In this document: piece by piece, positions 1-9,571 of the stretch
Layout: each line of letters begins with the position of its first letter
Numbering within the stretch: the first letter of the stretch is position 1
NCBI GenBank assembly: GCA_030068075.1
Contig: CM057835.1
Span: forward strand, 71,997,895-72,061,894
Direction of reading: 5' to 3'
Source: Paguma larvata
Taxonomy: Eukaryota; Chordata; Mammalia; Carnivora; Viverridae
Length of the DNA stretch: 64,000 nt
Program-made: the position numbers and the translations under genes
Notes under the pieces: generated by a model
The model's database searches: none
What the model was told of the DNA's origin: nothing
The model's input: only the letters and a program-made list of their open reading frames with translations

Positions 1-142
1 AGAGAGGGAGATAGGGAATCCGAGGGAGGCATCACTCCCAGCACGAACCTGACACGGGGCTTGATCTCACGACTGTGAGATCGCGACCCGAGCTGAAATC
101 AAGAGTCAGACACCTAGCCGACTGAGCCGCTCAGGCGACCCC
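1..142 (-). repeat. Carnivore tRNA-SINE, truncated by window edge
   Basis: This is the reverse complement of the carnivore tRNA-derived SINE. It contains the antisense box-like stretch with the gatcgcgacccgagctgaaatc pattern and ends in a degenerate antisense head near 142. It is diverged from the younger copies in the window, and the A-rich tail side is cut off by the window start. Confidence 0.85.
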
Positions 143-199
143 TTCGAGATAAGGTTTGAAGACAGGAAAAGGACCAGAGAGCTCAAGTGCAGGGAAAAA

Positions 200-430
200 T
201 ACAGGCCTAAGTATTGGCTACTGCTGCTGCCGACTCACCCCAATGCCAGACTCATCAGGGGCCAAAGAAAAGGCCAGAATCAGAGAAAGGCCCGGGTAAG
301 ACCTCATGCTACAGGTGTGGCCGGATCGGACACCGGAGCAAGGAAACATTCAGAAAACGTCCAAGCGAACATTCTCCACCGGGGCCGTGTCCTGTCTGGG
401 AGAAAGGAGGGCATTGAAGAGAGACGGTTC
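200..430 (+). pseudogene. ERV gag nucleocapsid remnant (ERV-A)
   Basis: A 67-codon plus-strand frame from 214 carries two degenerate retroviral zinc knuckles. The first reads CYRCGRIGHRSKE, with the spacing of a CCHC box but without its final cysteine. The second begins CPVWEKGGH, with W where the second cysteine is expected. The frame then closes. Two CCHC boxes in tandem are typical of nucleocapsid in several ERV groups. Integrase and env remnants follow on the same strand, so this is taken as the gag end of one decayed plus-strand ERV lying beside the GSTT1-like exon. It is non-functional. Confidence 0.65.
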
Positions 431-1006
431 TCATCTCCAGACAGAGAGAGAGAGAGCAGGAGCTCCCTTCCCACGGGAGAGCAGGAAGCAGAGGACCTGA
501 CATGCTGGGGCCCCGAGCCCAGGCAGGCTCCCTTTTGGAGCCGCTCACTCCTCCTTATTCAGCATCCGCCTTACTTGTCTTTCTCACCATAAAATGGTTG
601 GCATAGAGAGGGAAACACAAGCATGCGCCAAACACTGCCTTTAACCCAAAAATACAAAAGTCAGCTGTTAGCCACGGTTTTCTAGTCTTTCCGTCTTGTC
701 CCACTCCCTCACTTGGACGAGACTTTAGTGTACACACTCGGGAGCAGGTCTGTTCTCAGGAGGACAGCTTATTCTCATCATCCCCTGGAGAATTAAAACC
801 TTACCCTGAGACCCCTTCTAACATTTGGAAGCAAGGAAATCCACAGGGCTGGGATTGCAAATCCCCAGGACGGGCTCTTAAATCCCAACCAGTTCAAGCG
901 ACCGTAAAGGGGGCTTCCATTGGGTAAAATACAGCCGGCCTCCAATCACTTATTGGTAAGTTTCTCAAGGGGCGCCTGAGAAATCATTTATTGACAAGTT
1001 TCTCAA
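431..1006. other. Unassigned, probably ERV-A interior
   Basis: No gene is visible. The stretch lies between the gag and integrase remnants of the same plus-strand ERV. It probably contains decayed or deleted pro-pol sequence, but I could not recognise a protease or reverse-transcriptase motif in any frame. Confidence 0.4.
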
Positions 1007-1210
1007 GGGGCGTCGGTTAAGCACCGACTTCGGCTCAGGTCATGATCTCACAGTCTGTGAGTTCGAGCCCCGCATCGGGCTCTGTGCTAGCGGCTCAGAG
1101 CCTGGAGCCTGCTTCGGATTCTGTGTCTCCCTCTCTTCCTGCCCTTCTCCTGCTCTGTCTCTATATCTCTCAAAAATAAATAAACGTTTAAAAAATTAAA
1201 AAAAAAAAAG
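1007..1210 (+). repeat. Carnivore tRNA-SINE
   Basis: Sense-oriented SINE lacking part of its head. The body runs from gactt cggctcaggt catgatctca through tcggattctgtgtctccctc to the tail aaaataaataaacg and an A run. A second partial sense SINE follows directly. Confidence 0.9.
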
Positions 1211-1221
1211 AGTACAACTCT

Positions 1222-1411
1222 CGATCTCAGCTCCCGGTCGGTCATGATCTCATGGTTCGCGAGATCCAGCTGTGGGTTGGGCCCTACGCGGGCAGAACAG
1301 AGTCTGCTTGGGATTTTCTTTCTCCCTCTCTGCCCCTCCCCTGCTCACATGCTGGCTCTCTCTCTCTCTCTCTCAAAATAAATAAACACTAATAAATAAA
1401 TAAATAAATAT
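1222..1411 (+). repeat. Carnivore tRNA-SINE, 5' truncated and diverged
   Basis: Begins inside the tRNA-related head (cggtcatgatctcatggttcg). It ends with a CT tract and an (AAAT)n tail at 1378-1411. It is older than its left neighbour. Confidence 0.8.
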
Positions 1412-1472
1412 TTTCTATACTCAGCCTGGCATCCATACAACCCTCCGGGAAGGTAGAGAAAGCTGATCATAC

Positions 1473-1648
1473 TTTTTTTTTTTTATTAAGACAGAAAAAG
1501 TGAGTGGGGGAGAGGGGCAGAGAATCTTACGCAGGCTCCATGCTCAGTGCTGAGCCCAACGCAGGGCTCGATCCCACAACCCTGGGTTCATGACCTGAGC
1601 TGAAACCAAGAGTCGGATGCTCAACCAACTGGGCCACCCAGGAGCCCT
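1473..1648 (-). repeat. Carnivore tRNA-SINE
   Basis: Antisense copy. The T run starts at 1473 and the head ends at ccacccaggagccct. Short flanking matches (tactttt / tacttta) look like a TSD. It sits immediately 5' of the ERV-A integrase remnant. Confidence 0.85.
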
Positions 1649-1659
1649 ACTTTAAAATG

Positions 1660-2005
1660 ACACCTTGCTAAGTTTAGTCCAGAGACAGGAAAACTGGGTT
1701 ATTCTCCTATCAGTAGAACTTTTCAGAATGAGGACTACGCCAAAACAACCCACGGGACTTAGCCCTTTCTCGTTATTACACGACAAACTACGCCTTACAG
1801 CGGACCTGTCAGTAGATGCAGATTACAATACTTTATTGAATTATTCACTGGGGGCTGGTTTAATTCCTAAGTTACTTAATGAATATGCCGATCACATGCT
1901 CCCCAAACCTGACTAACTATAACTGAAAGTCCGCCCCACGTAAGCCCTGGAGACATGGTGTATTTCAAAGATTGGGAAAAGAAATAAAATAAAATATTGG
2001 AAGTC
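1660..2005 (+). pseudogene. ERV integrase C-terminal remnant (ERV-A)
   Basis: An 83-codon open frame (1665-1916) contains RTTPKQPTGLSPF. This is the hallmark of the retroviral integrase end, where the host-like PxGxSPFELL motif precedes the C-terminal domain. Beyond the stop at about 1914, a frame with PGDMVYFKDWEKK resembles the integrase SH3-like tail. Stops and small indels break the region. It belongs with the gag remnant at 214 and the env remnant at 2290. Confidence 0.65.
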
Positions 2006-2008
2006 AAG

Positions 2009-2110
2009 GAGTGCCTAGCGGGCTCGGTCAGGGAAGCATGCGACTGTTGGCCCCAGGGCTCATGAGTTTGAGCCCCACGTTGGACACAGAGATTGTGTAA
2101 AAAAAAAAAG
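2009..2110 (+). repeat. tRNA-SINE fragment, old subfamily
   Basis: Short sense fragment with a degenerate tRNA-like head (gggctcggtcagggaag ... ggctcatgagtttgagcccc) and an A run at 2099-2110. It is inserted between the integrase and env remnants of ERV-A. Confidence 0.6.
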
Positions 2111-2289
2111 TTTCAGCAAAGTTTTAAAAAAAGTTGGAAAAATTAGAAAACAATGATGACGCGATAAATAACTTCACTTTCATGATCATTTAACATCCAT
2201 TTTTGTTTCATCAGGGACTGGAGACTGTCGTTTGGCATATGGAAGGAAGTCCTTAATAAACACACCATAAAAGCACTAAGTGACTCACA

Positions 2290-2935
2290 AACCAGTATTT
2301 CTGTACTTAACGCTGAATCGTTAGCCAGATGCACAAAGCAATTCTACACCGTCCAATGGACTTGGGGTTTTAACAGCTGCACGGGGTGGTACACGTGCCA
2401 TTATTAAAACGGAAGGTCATGATTACCACAAAAATGTAACAGGATTGCTAAAACAAAGGAATATTCGAATTGCGGCTTAACATGATCCTGGGCTCTCCTT
2501 TAAGGATTGTTTCAAGGCCACACTGGACTGGAGGAAAACTTGGGTAAATTGTCAAAGGTCTGTCACGTGGGCTTCTCTTTCTCAGAGTAATTGTAACCTT
2601 GTTTGCGTTGTCTCTTTCCGAGTCTTCCCACCTGGCGCTGAGAGTCCTTTACTACCGAAACTTCCCGACCACGGATGGTCCCTTCCGCTCAAGGAGACTC
2701 ATATACATTGTCTACCTTAAATGCAGCTGTGTCTGCCCTTCGTAACTCTTATATATCAATTCCCCTGCTGCCCCATGTCGACCCGTAGGTAGGGTCATCT
2801 CCACGCCCCTATTCAGCAGAAAGAAGTTACAGAAGATAAGACCTTCCACCCTCGACAGCCTTAAAGATTTAAGGGTTAAAACTGGTCAGGAGGGAGAATG
2901 ATGCGGAGAACCCAAAGGCAAGAAAATGTAGATAA
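2290..2935 (+). pseudogene. ERV env transmembrane-subunit remnant (ERV-A)
   Basis: A plus-strand frame open from about 2361 to the stop at 2480 resembles the TM ectodomain of class I ERV envelopes. It includes a GGT-xAIIKTE stretch followed by DYHKNVTGLL. The paired cysteines normally found there are replaced by other residues. Sequence to about 2935 resembles the env C-terminus, ending GENDAENP-like with several stops. The envelope is dead. Orientation and order match the integrase remnant upstream. Confidence 0.55.
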
Positions 2936-2959
2936 GATAAAATTTCTTTACAACGTGCA

Positions 2960-3215
2960 GCTCCCTGATGAATAGCCGAGACTAGTAGAGTGTGACATTT
3001 CTCAAGGAACTCACGACCGCCTTAATGGTAATGGCTTAGCGGAGGCAAAAAAGCAACCTGAGCTTGACGAAGCCAGACCTCCAGGGTCCTGTAAGTCTCT
3101 TTCACGCACAGAACTCGCTTTAGGCATTCATCTCTACCCGGCCCAGCTCGGGCCGCCCGCAGGTCCTGTCCCCGGGGCTGTAATAAAATTCTTTCTTGAC
3201 CATTTGCTGGGTGGG
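2960..3215 (+). mobile_element. Probable 3' LTR fragment of ERV-A
   Basis: This follows the env remnant and has AATAAA at about 3183 followed by a T-rich stretch, as in an LTR R region. No clean LTR edges or TSD are visible, so the boundary with the GSTT1-like intron is uncertain. Confidence 0.35.
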
Positions 3216-3340
3216 CCCACTTCACACTGGGGGAGAGGGGGGCCACCTGGCCTATGGGGATTGTTTGGAAGAAGAGGAGGCCGCTGGGCGGGGAGCCTGT
3301 GGGCGCTCGGGGCCTGTGGACGCACGAGGTCTGGGCCCAC

Positions 3341-3452
3341 CTTTGAGCAGGTCCACCGTGCGCAGCTCGAAGGGGATGCGGTTCTTCTTGGCGAAGATGT
3401 AGACGGCGCGGCAGGGCTGGGACAGCAGGTCCAGGTAGAGCTCCAGACCCAT
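3341..3452 (-). CDS. GSTT1: Glutathione S-transferase theta-1-like, first coding exon
   Basis: The minus-strand frame begins [19 protein letters not shown] and continues [17 protein letters not shown]. This is the N-terminal thioredoxin-fold start of theta-class GSTs, enzymes that conjugate glutathione to small electrophiles such as halomethanes in the cytosol. The theta-class catalytic serine is Ser11 in LLSQPC. The exon ends after 37 codons plus one base at CAAAG|GTGGGC, a GT donor whose phase matches the GSTT family. Later exons are not in the window. Where intron 1 should be (below 3340) there is a short unique stretch and then ERV-A in antisense. Either the rest of the gene lies before position 1, or this is an orphan exon of a broken copy. 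One change from the usual human residue is N-R-I in place of N-D-I. Surrounding sequence (about 3.1-4.0 kb) is CpG-rich, as a promoter would be. GSTT2-type paralogues are less likely from the sequence. Confidence 0.8.
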
Positions 3453-4030
3453 GGCGGGGGCAGCGGGGACGGCAGGGACAGCAGTCCAAGACAGCTACCT
3501 GGCGGGGTACAGCGCTCCAAGATATAGGGTATCGGGCCCCGCCCCTCTGGGGCTGCCACCGGTTGACCGACACGGGCTGCCCAAATGGTTGTCCCGCCCC
3601 GCGCCCCCTCACCCTCCGCACCCGCGAGCTGGGCCCCGGCGGGGTTCCCGCCCCGGCCCTAAACTCGACCCTTCTTCCGGCCTGGCCCCGTGCCGGGTCC
3701 CAGCCGCTGTGTCGGGGAGGCCCCGTGGACCCCGAGCTGCAATTGTCGAGGGCAATTGTCGAGGGGCGGGGTGGCCTGGTTGCCCCCGCCCCTGCCCCCA
3801 GCATCTCTCATCTGCTCCTCGTGCATTGCGCGCAGGGGCGGACCACTGGGAAGGCGGCCTCTGGGGTCGGGGCCGCCCGGGAAAGTAGAAAGGAAAGGGC
3901 GCAGCGTAGAGATGGGGGGTGCATCTCGGGGAGGGAGCGCGGGTAGGAAGGGGCACAGGCCGGCAGGGATATCAGGGAGGAGGGGGCGCATGGCGAGGAG
4001 GAGGGCGCAAGGTGGAAAGGGAGACCAGAG
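3453..4030 (-). promoter_or_regulatory. CpG-rich 5' flank of the GSTT1-like exon
   Basis: GC-rich, CpG-containing sequence directly upstream of the minus-strand start codon at 3452. Several long overlapping open frames occur here on both strands (up to 260 codons), but they follow base composition, not coding signal. It is likely the promoter and 5' UTR, assuming the exon is live. Confidence 0.45.
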
Positions 4031-5040
4031 AGGAAGCTTAGGGGAGGGTGGGAGAGACGCAGGTCCTTGTCCCGCCGAGTGGCAGACAGCAGTGAACAAA
4101 GCCATAGAGTTTATTGAGCCAAAGAACAAAGCTCTGAAGAGTGAGAGGGGTCCCGACTGGGCTGCCGCCAAGGATTTTTGTCCCTGACTTTTTATTAGTG
4201 TTGTGCCCGAATTCTCGAATCCCCCCACAAGAGACCACCAGAGTCGAAAGTCAAAGCCAAGTGGCAAGGGTCCTTTTATTTCAGGATCGATCCAGGTCCT
4301 TTCGCATACCGCTGCCAATATGCAGAAAGGCCTCGAACATGGTTGGTACAGCGTTTTTATAGACAGAGACAAATAGTATAGGAAGGTTTCAGGTTATAGG
4401 GTGACTGATTGGTCGATATTTGAAATACGAACATATGCAGCCCTCTGATTGGGGGTTCTTTGTTTGCTCTTTGGCGGGAAGTCTCTGTCCGTTATGTGAA
4501 AAAGTTAGTTATTTATCCTAATACATATCAGAAAAGGGGGAAGGGGAAGAATGTGAGGGAAGCAAGGTTCTCAAGCTAGTAAATGTCCGCTCAAGCTAAT
4601 GAATGTCCCAAAGGTGAAGGTCTTCCGAATGTGAGCAAAGCCAGTTACACAAACTAATGCATGTCATAAAGGGGGGAGGGGAAGAATGTGAGGGAAGCAA
4701 GGTTACAGAAGTGAGAAATGCCAGTTACTCTAACTAATACATGTCAGACTAGACTCAGAAAAAGTTTTACAATGTTTACAGCAAACAGTAAGCAAAACAG
4801 AATACTCAGCAATTGTATTTCTTATCAGCGGTCCACAATCGGCAGAAGGCCAGGGCAGCTATCTTTAACCCGGTATCTGTCCATTGATTTACAGAAAAAG
4901 AGAACTTAGCTTCAAACTAAGGCAGAGCTGCCATTTGGACATAAAATGTTAAAACCGCTCTCTTCAATTAGAACCCTATCAGGAAGTTTGGGAGACTCCA
5001 CTCCTGGCACCTAGCTTGGGCAGGTGTGGAATGGGTTACC
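4031..5040 (-). mobile_element. LTR of minus-strand ERV-B, split by a solo LTR
   Basis: Two pieces (4031-4198 and 4967-5040) read on the minus strand as an LTR, with AATAAA at 4115-4110 and a GC-rich U5-like end. They are separated by the solo LTR at 4199-4966, whose 5-bp TSD ATTAG shows that it landed in this LTR. On the other side, LTR-X (5041-10138) and then the ERV-B polypurine tract (10141-10160) follow. This makes it the likely 3' LTR of ERV-B. Its outer edges are not clean. Confidence 0.5.
4199..4966 (-). mobile_element. Solo LTR, class I ERV type (copy 1)
   Basis: A 768-bp element bounded by TG...CA on the plus strand (TGTTGTGCCCGAATT ... CTCTTCA), flanked by a perfect 5-bp direct repeat ATTAG (4194-4198 and 4967-4971). 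Read on the minus strand it has a TATA box near 4355, AATAAA at 4280-4275, and two direct-repeat blocks in U3 (around 4530-4600 and 4670-4740), like gammaretroviral enhancer repeats. No internal sequence is present, so it formed by LTR-LTR recombination. A close relative lies at 15896-16631. Confidence 0.85.
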
Positions 5041-5453
5041 TGTTGGGAGCCGTTTTGGGCTCGCAGGTTGAGACCCCTCCCTGTGTGGAAAAGGTGGTCG
5101 AAGCTGTTATGAGCTGGCTGGATATTGGTGTGATCCGTGTAAACGTTAGGCTCCTATTACGGAAATTCACTCATTCACAAGCAAAGGACAAGCATTGGGA
5201 ATTCTGTCCTTGCCGGATGGGTTGCACCTCCCCCATTGTGGTTGGAAGAATAGGCGGAATGACTCCTGGCCTGTTTATAGATAATTAACATTGGCAGGCC
5301 TAGGTAACTTCCTGCTCTCTCCCCTAGCCTTAAGTTTATATGCTAATTAACTTGAAAACAACTTGCAAGATTGAGGAAATCGCCTTTTTACTGATAAAAC
5401 ACATTATTGTTCGAACTATGCTTACTGATGGGCTGTCACTCACTGCTATAATG

Positions 5454-5842
5454 TGTAAGGTTACGAGTCGCTGATGGATAAAAGTAAGACTGCCAAGGCA
5501 AGGTGAGGTCTGAGAGTACACTTTATTGCAAGCACCCTTGGGCGAGGTTCCGCGACTCGCAAGAGAGGAGTCGGGGAGGTCGCGCCCGAGATTAGGGGTT
5601 AGGGGTTTTTAAGGGGTTTGGGGGTGACGCTGAAGTTGGCTACATATTTTTCCTTTTTAGGAGATTCTGTCTGCTTGCCAAGGTCCTATTGGTCCGTCAG
5701 AGTTTGGGGTGGGGGTTCAGGTCCCTGTTGGGTTCCGGATTCCTGAGAGTGACGTGTCCCTCCTTCAGGGTTGTGGCGGGAATGTCGACCATCTTGGATC
5801 GGTTTTCATTGTATGGAGACTTCCCTCTGCCCAAGCCCAACA
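5454..5842 (-). repeat. 3' LTR of the ERV-F-like provirus
   Basis: 389 bp, starting TGTAAGGTTACGAG and ending CAAGCCCAACA on the plus strand. Aligns end to end with 9572-9967. It lacks a GAGTC duplication present near the inner edge of the other LTR. AATG lies immediately outside at 5450-5453. Confidence 0.92.
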
Positions 5843-6640
5843 TTCCGACCTTTTGTTATATATATATTGGTAACAGGGGCGCCGACTCAATTCTGGCTAC
5901 TTCCTGCTGACGGATGGGCGTCGCCATAGGGGTGGTCGGAAGTGGGTAGGGGAGAGTAAGGCTGAAGGAGAAGCTGGTTAACCGAGACCCTAGTAAGTTC
6001 CTATAAGCGCTCCTGATGGGTTACCCTGGAGATGAAGGCCGGTCCGTTGTCTTGTAAGGGCAAAACGGGACCGATTCCATTTTGCTTAAGGGCAAACTGG
6101 GACTGACTCCATTGTGTTTCCTGTCTTCCACCCATGAGTCCCCAGCGCCTGCTCAAAACCTGCAACTTCCCGGTTCCAAAAGAACCACGCCCAGTGACCT
6201 ATGGACCCTTCCTCAGCCAATTGGCTAGGGTCACGACCATCACCCCTCCCACTGCCCCTAGACCCCTTTAAAACTATTGTGTTTTTGGAACGGGCCTTCT
6301 CTCTCGACCCACCGCTGCGTCGGTGCGGTAGGAGATTGAGCTCGAGCTAGCTCGATTAAAGGCTCTTTGTTCTTGCATCGGACTCAGCTCCCTGGTGGTT
6401 CTTGGGGTCCCCGAATTCTAGGCATAACAGTCTGACTGGAGGGTTCGAGGCAGTCCAAATCGTGGGATGATGTGTTCGATGAGGATTGCAGCCACCACAT
6501 CTGCAGTTTCTCGGGCTGTGAGGTAGGCCTCGATCCAGCCTGTGAAGGTATCAACCAAAGTTAGCAGATAACGGAAAGTCTTATGTCGGGGCATGTGGGT
6601 AAAGTCCAGCTGCCAGTCCTCCCCTGGCTGATGTCCCGAG
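5843..6640 (-). pseudogene. Integrase core remnant of the ERV-F-like provirus, split by a solo LTR
   Basis: Minus-strand integrase core sequence runs from about 6640 to 6434 (DWQLDFTHMP region with the first catalytic aspartate). It is interrupted by the solo LTR at 6053-6429 and resumes at 6052 with the DNGPAFIS region that carries the second catalytic aspartate. The frame then meets stops. Only a short tail separates it from the 3' LTR, so most of env was deleted. Confidence 0.75.
6053..6429 (+). mobile_element. Solo LTR inside the ERV-F-like integrase
   Basis: A 377-bp plus-strand LTR starting TGTAAGGGCAAAACGGG and ending GGCATAACA, with perfect 4-bp flanking repeats GTCT (6049-6052 and 6430-6433). 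It has a TATA-like TTTAAAA near 6268 and ATTAAA at 6355-6360, followed by a T-rich R/U5. Its 3' end resembles that of the solo LTRs at 4199 and 15896, so the families may be related. The insertion cuts between the two aspartate motifs of the integrase remnant. Confidence 0.88.
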
Positions 6641-7330
6641 TTGGTGCTTAGGTCCTGGTCTGCGGATCCCTCCTTGTGTATTTACACTTGAGCACGTCGC
6701 GCAGGCCCTGTGAACAGCTTCGATTACTCTGAATAATGAAGGGTGGTGGAACAAGGGTTGAAGGAACTGGTACAGAGCCTTTGGACCAATATGGAGAGAT
6801 GGGTAGATTTCGGCCACCAGGGTGTGGGCCAGATTTTCTGGCAGCGCAATCTTGTCCTGTATGTAGATCCATCCTTTATCTCCCACCTTACCTCCTAGGC
6901 TTTGGAGAGCCTGCATTTCTTTGGCCGAGTAAGAAGGCTGGCGGGGGGTGTTAAGATAGAGGATAGGAGCTACGGAGTTGTGTAAGGCTGTTTGTCTGGC
7001 CACTGAGTCAGCCTTATTGTTCCCTAGGGAGATCGGATCATCAGAAGTCTGATGGCTACGGCAACGGACAATTGCCACTTGAGTAGGCAGGCTAAGAGCC
7101 TTGAGTAATTTGGCTATAAGGGGCCCATTAACTATAGGGGTGCCCTTATTAGTAAGGAATCCCCTTTCCTGCCAAAGAACAGAGTGAATGTGGGCAATGA
7201 GGTAAGCATACTTGGAGTCAGTGTTAATAGTAACTCGTTGTCCTTCTGACAAGTGTAAAGCCCTTGTGAGGGCAACGAGTTCAGCCTTTTGAGAGGTGGT
7301 CCCAGTTGGGAGGGGGTCGAGGGAGAAGAG
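6581..7330 (-). pseudogene. RNase H and integrase zinc-finger remnant (ERV-F-like)
   Basis: The 223-codon frame (6581-7252) opens in the RNase H domain (TDSKYAYLIAH, then RCRSHQT and NNKADSVARQTA). It continues into the integrase N-terminal HHCC finger (H-x-G...CATCSSV). Recognisable RNase H sequence extends upstream to about 7330, where it joins protease-end sequence with no reverse transcriptase between. The large deletion is therefore inside pol. Confidence 0.8.
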
Positions 7331-7339
7331 AGATGCATG

Positions 7340-7660
7340 ATAAGACGAGTTGAGGCAGAGGGGGAGGGGGAAGGAGAGAGACGGATGGTTGCCGCTAGCT
7401 TTTGGAGATCCCTCCCTAGTAAGGGAACAGGACAGGAGGGGATTACTAGGAATGTGTGGGAGAAAGGGTGCCCATCCAGGCTGCAGGTGAGGGGAGGGTC
7501 ATCCTAGGAATGGAGGAGGTCCCATCGATACCCATAACTGAAATTGGAGAGGTTTAAGTTAATCCCGAATAGGAAGGGAGAACAGAATAGGTAGCCCCCG
7601 TGTCCAGCAAAAAAGAGATGGACTTAACCGCTACCTGGAGTGTAACCCTGGGCTCAGCTT
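7340..7660 (-). pseudogene. Retroviral protease remnant (ERV-F-like)
   Basis: The minus strand at about 7575-7640 reads FLLDTGATYSVLPS, the aspartic protease active-site loop. A LLGRDL motif near 7410 marks the protease end. The protease sits between the gag nucleocapsid region and the deleted reverse transcriptase. Confidence 0.75.
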
Positions 7661-7807
7661 GGGTGAGGGGGGTGGCCGAGTCTGGGCTCCATCAATCATC
7701 TTCCAAACCGAGCAGCTGAAATGCCGGACTTACCGTTTCGGGGTTCCCCCCACGTTGAGGCGTTGAGGGCATCCCAAGGCTTGGGCAGTCAGATTTCCAA
7801 TGGCCCA

Positions 7808-8482
7808 TCAAGTGACATTGAGGGCAAGGTCGAGTTGGTGCCTTTGGGTTGGGACAATGACGGGCCCAGTGTCCCTCGACTCCGTACTTGAAGCAGGCCC
7901 CCGGAGGGGTGCGGCTAGTTCCCCCTTTCTGTTGGCTCCCGGAGCCAGCTGGCCGCAGGGCGCTACCAAGGCCTGGGTTTGTAGTTGAACCGTTTGCTGG
8001 AGCTGGGCCTGTCGCCTCTGCTCAGCTGCTTCCTCATGGGAATTAAAGACTTTAAAGGCCATTTTCACCAAATCAGAAATGGGAGTCTGGGGCGACTGAG
8101 AAATAAAATGTGTAGCTAAGACTGTGGCCCCTGCTGGAGAAGCCGGGTCCAGGCGGGTATATTGGGTTAATGCCTCGGTTAGCCAATTGAGAAACATGGC
8201 CGGATTTTCGTCGGGAGCCTGGATAATCTCCCTAATCTTATTATAGTTAACAGCCTTGTGGGAGGCTGCCCGCATACGGGCAATGAGGCACTGCACCATG
8301 CGGTCGCGGCGCCGGTGGCCATCTTGGCCATTCTGGTAATCCCATCCTGGCTCTACGGCTGGAACCGCCTGAGCGCCCGCTGGCATTGTGGCGTCAGTAA
8401 GGTGGACCTGATCTGCATGTTCTCGGGCAGCAGCCTGGTTGCGTTCCCTCTCCTCTGGGGTAAGGGTTGTGGTCTGAACCAC
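7808..8482 (-). pseudogene. Gag capsid to nucleocapsid remnant (ERV-F-like)
   Basis: A 224-codon frame with capsid features of gammaretrovirus-like Gag: RDRMVQCLIARMR, then the major homology region around IREIIQAPDENPAMFLNWL. A basic nucleocapsid-like tail follows. The capsid packs the viral RNA in a live virus. Here the frame is disconnected from matrix by frameshifts around 8485-8585. Confidence 0.8.
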
Positions 8483-8582
8483 ATGTAAATCATGCCAGGT
8501 GAGGTCATAGGCTTGGGCCAGATATTGGACCTAGACGCTTTTCTATTTGGGAAAGATCTTGTAAGGAAAAAGGCACGTGAAC

Positions 8583-9226
8583 TCAAACAACTCCTTCAGC
8601 CCCAGCTACTTCTCTTAAGGGACAGACTAGATGTGAGGGCCGATCACGAGACCGGGTTCTAGCGGAGATAGGAGGAGAAGGGAGGGGGCTGGAGGGTGAT
8701 GAAGGTTCAGGAGCAGGGGGTGTAGAAGCCGGTGGGACAGGCACATTTAGGGTCTGTTGCTGAGTGGCTGGCTGATATGGAGAAGGGGGAGGAGGATAGG
8801 GGACCCTTGTTGGGGGTCCGGAGAGGTTTTCAGGGGGTTCAGAGAGGGGAGAGAGATCAGAGTCCTTTGGAGCAGTTGGTGGAAGAGTCAGAGGAGGAGC
8901 GCGAGCCAGGAGTATTTGGAAAGTAGAGCAATGGGCGCAGAGCGAGGGTCTGGAGTGAAAGGTCCAGAAAGCTTGAATATATGGTACCTCAGACCATTTA
9001 CCCTGGCGTCTACAGAAATTGCCAAGATCCGTAAGCACCTGATAGTCGAAGGTGCCTTCAGGGGGCCATTTTGACTGGTTATCTAGCTGGTACTGGGGCC
9101 AAGCGACGGTACAATAGAATATGAGGCGCCGCCTTCGTAGGTCCTGCTCCAGCTCCAAGGTACGGAAGTTAGCCAGGAGACAGCCCAGAGGCGTCTAGGA
9201 TCGAATTTGGACTGAGAGGTTCCCAT
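8583..9226 (-). pseudogene. Gag matrix and p12-like remnant (ERV-F-like)
   Basis: The likely Gag start is the minus-strand ATG at 9226, with a glycine second residue (MGTSQS), the N-myristoylation context. The frame shifts within about the first 15 codons. A 191-codon frame (9158-8583) then carries matrix sequence (LRRRRLIFYC, GTFDYQVLTDLGNFC) and a proline-rich p12-like segment (YPPPPSPY). At least one frameshift separates the start from the body and another separates the body from capsid, so no full Gag can be made. Confidence 0.8.
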
Positions 9227-9551
9227 AGCTCCTTACCCCAATTAACCCAGAACACGGAGGAGGGCGTCCCCTCGTCTGTGAGGTGAGTTAGAGGTTCAGA
9301 GAGTAGTTACCAAGGAATAAGGACGTCTCCTAATTCCCGGAACTACGGAGCTACCTGGTAGTGGAGGGGGGTTTACCCTGACGTGGCCACGGTTTCGGCA
9401 GGGCGCCCGGAGGGGTGGGGTGGGAACCAGGGAACACTCACCGCTGGAAGTCAGGAGTCCAGGAGACCAGGAGTTGAATGGAGAGGCGGCGGGGTCCCAG
9501 TCCGGAGGTGGAGGAGAGAGCCTCCGTACCTAAGTAGGGGCTCAAATCTCC

Positions 9552-9571
9552 CCCCGGGTTTCAGCACCAAA
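9552..9571 (-). other. Primer-binding site, tRNA-Phe type
   Basis: Directly adjacent to the inner edge of the 5' LTR, the minus strand matches the complement of the tRNA-Phe 3' terminus with one visible mismatch (T for C at position 7) over 17-18 bases. Confidence 0.8.

Noticed and set aside
3022..3804. 260-codon minus-strand frame overlapping the GSTT1-like exon
   Set aside because: It is in a different frame from the recognisable GSTT sequence and lies in GC-rich promoter DNA; a shadow frame.
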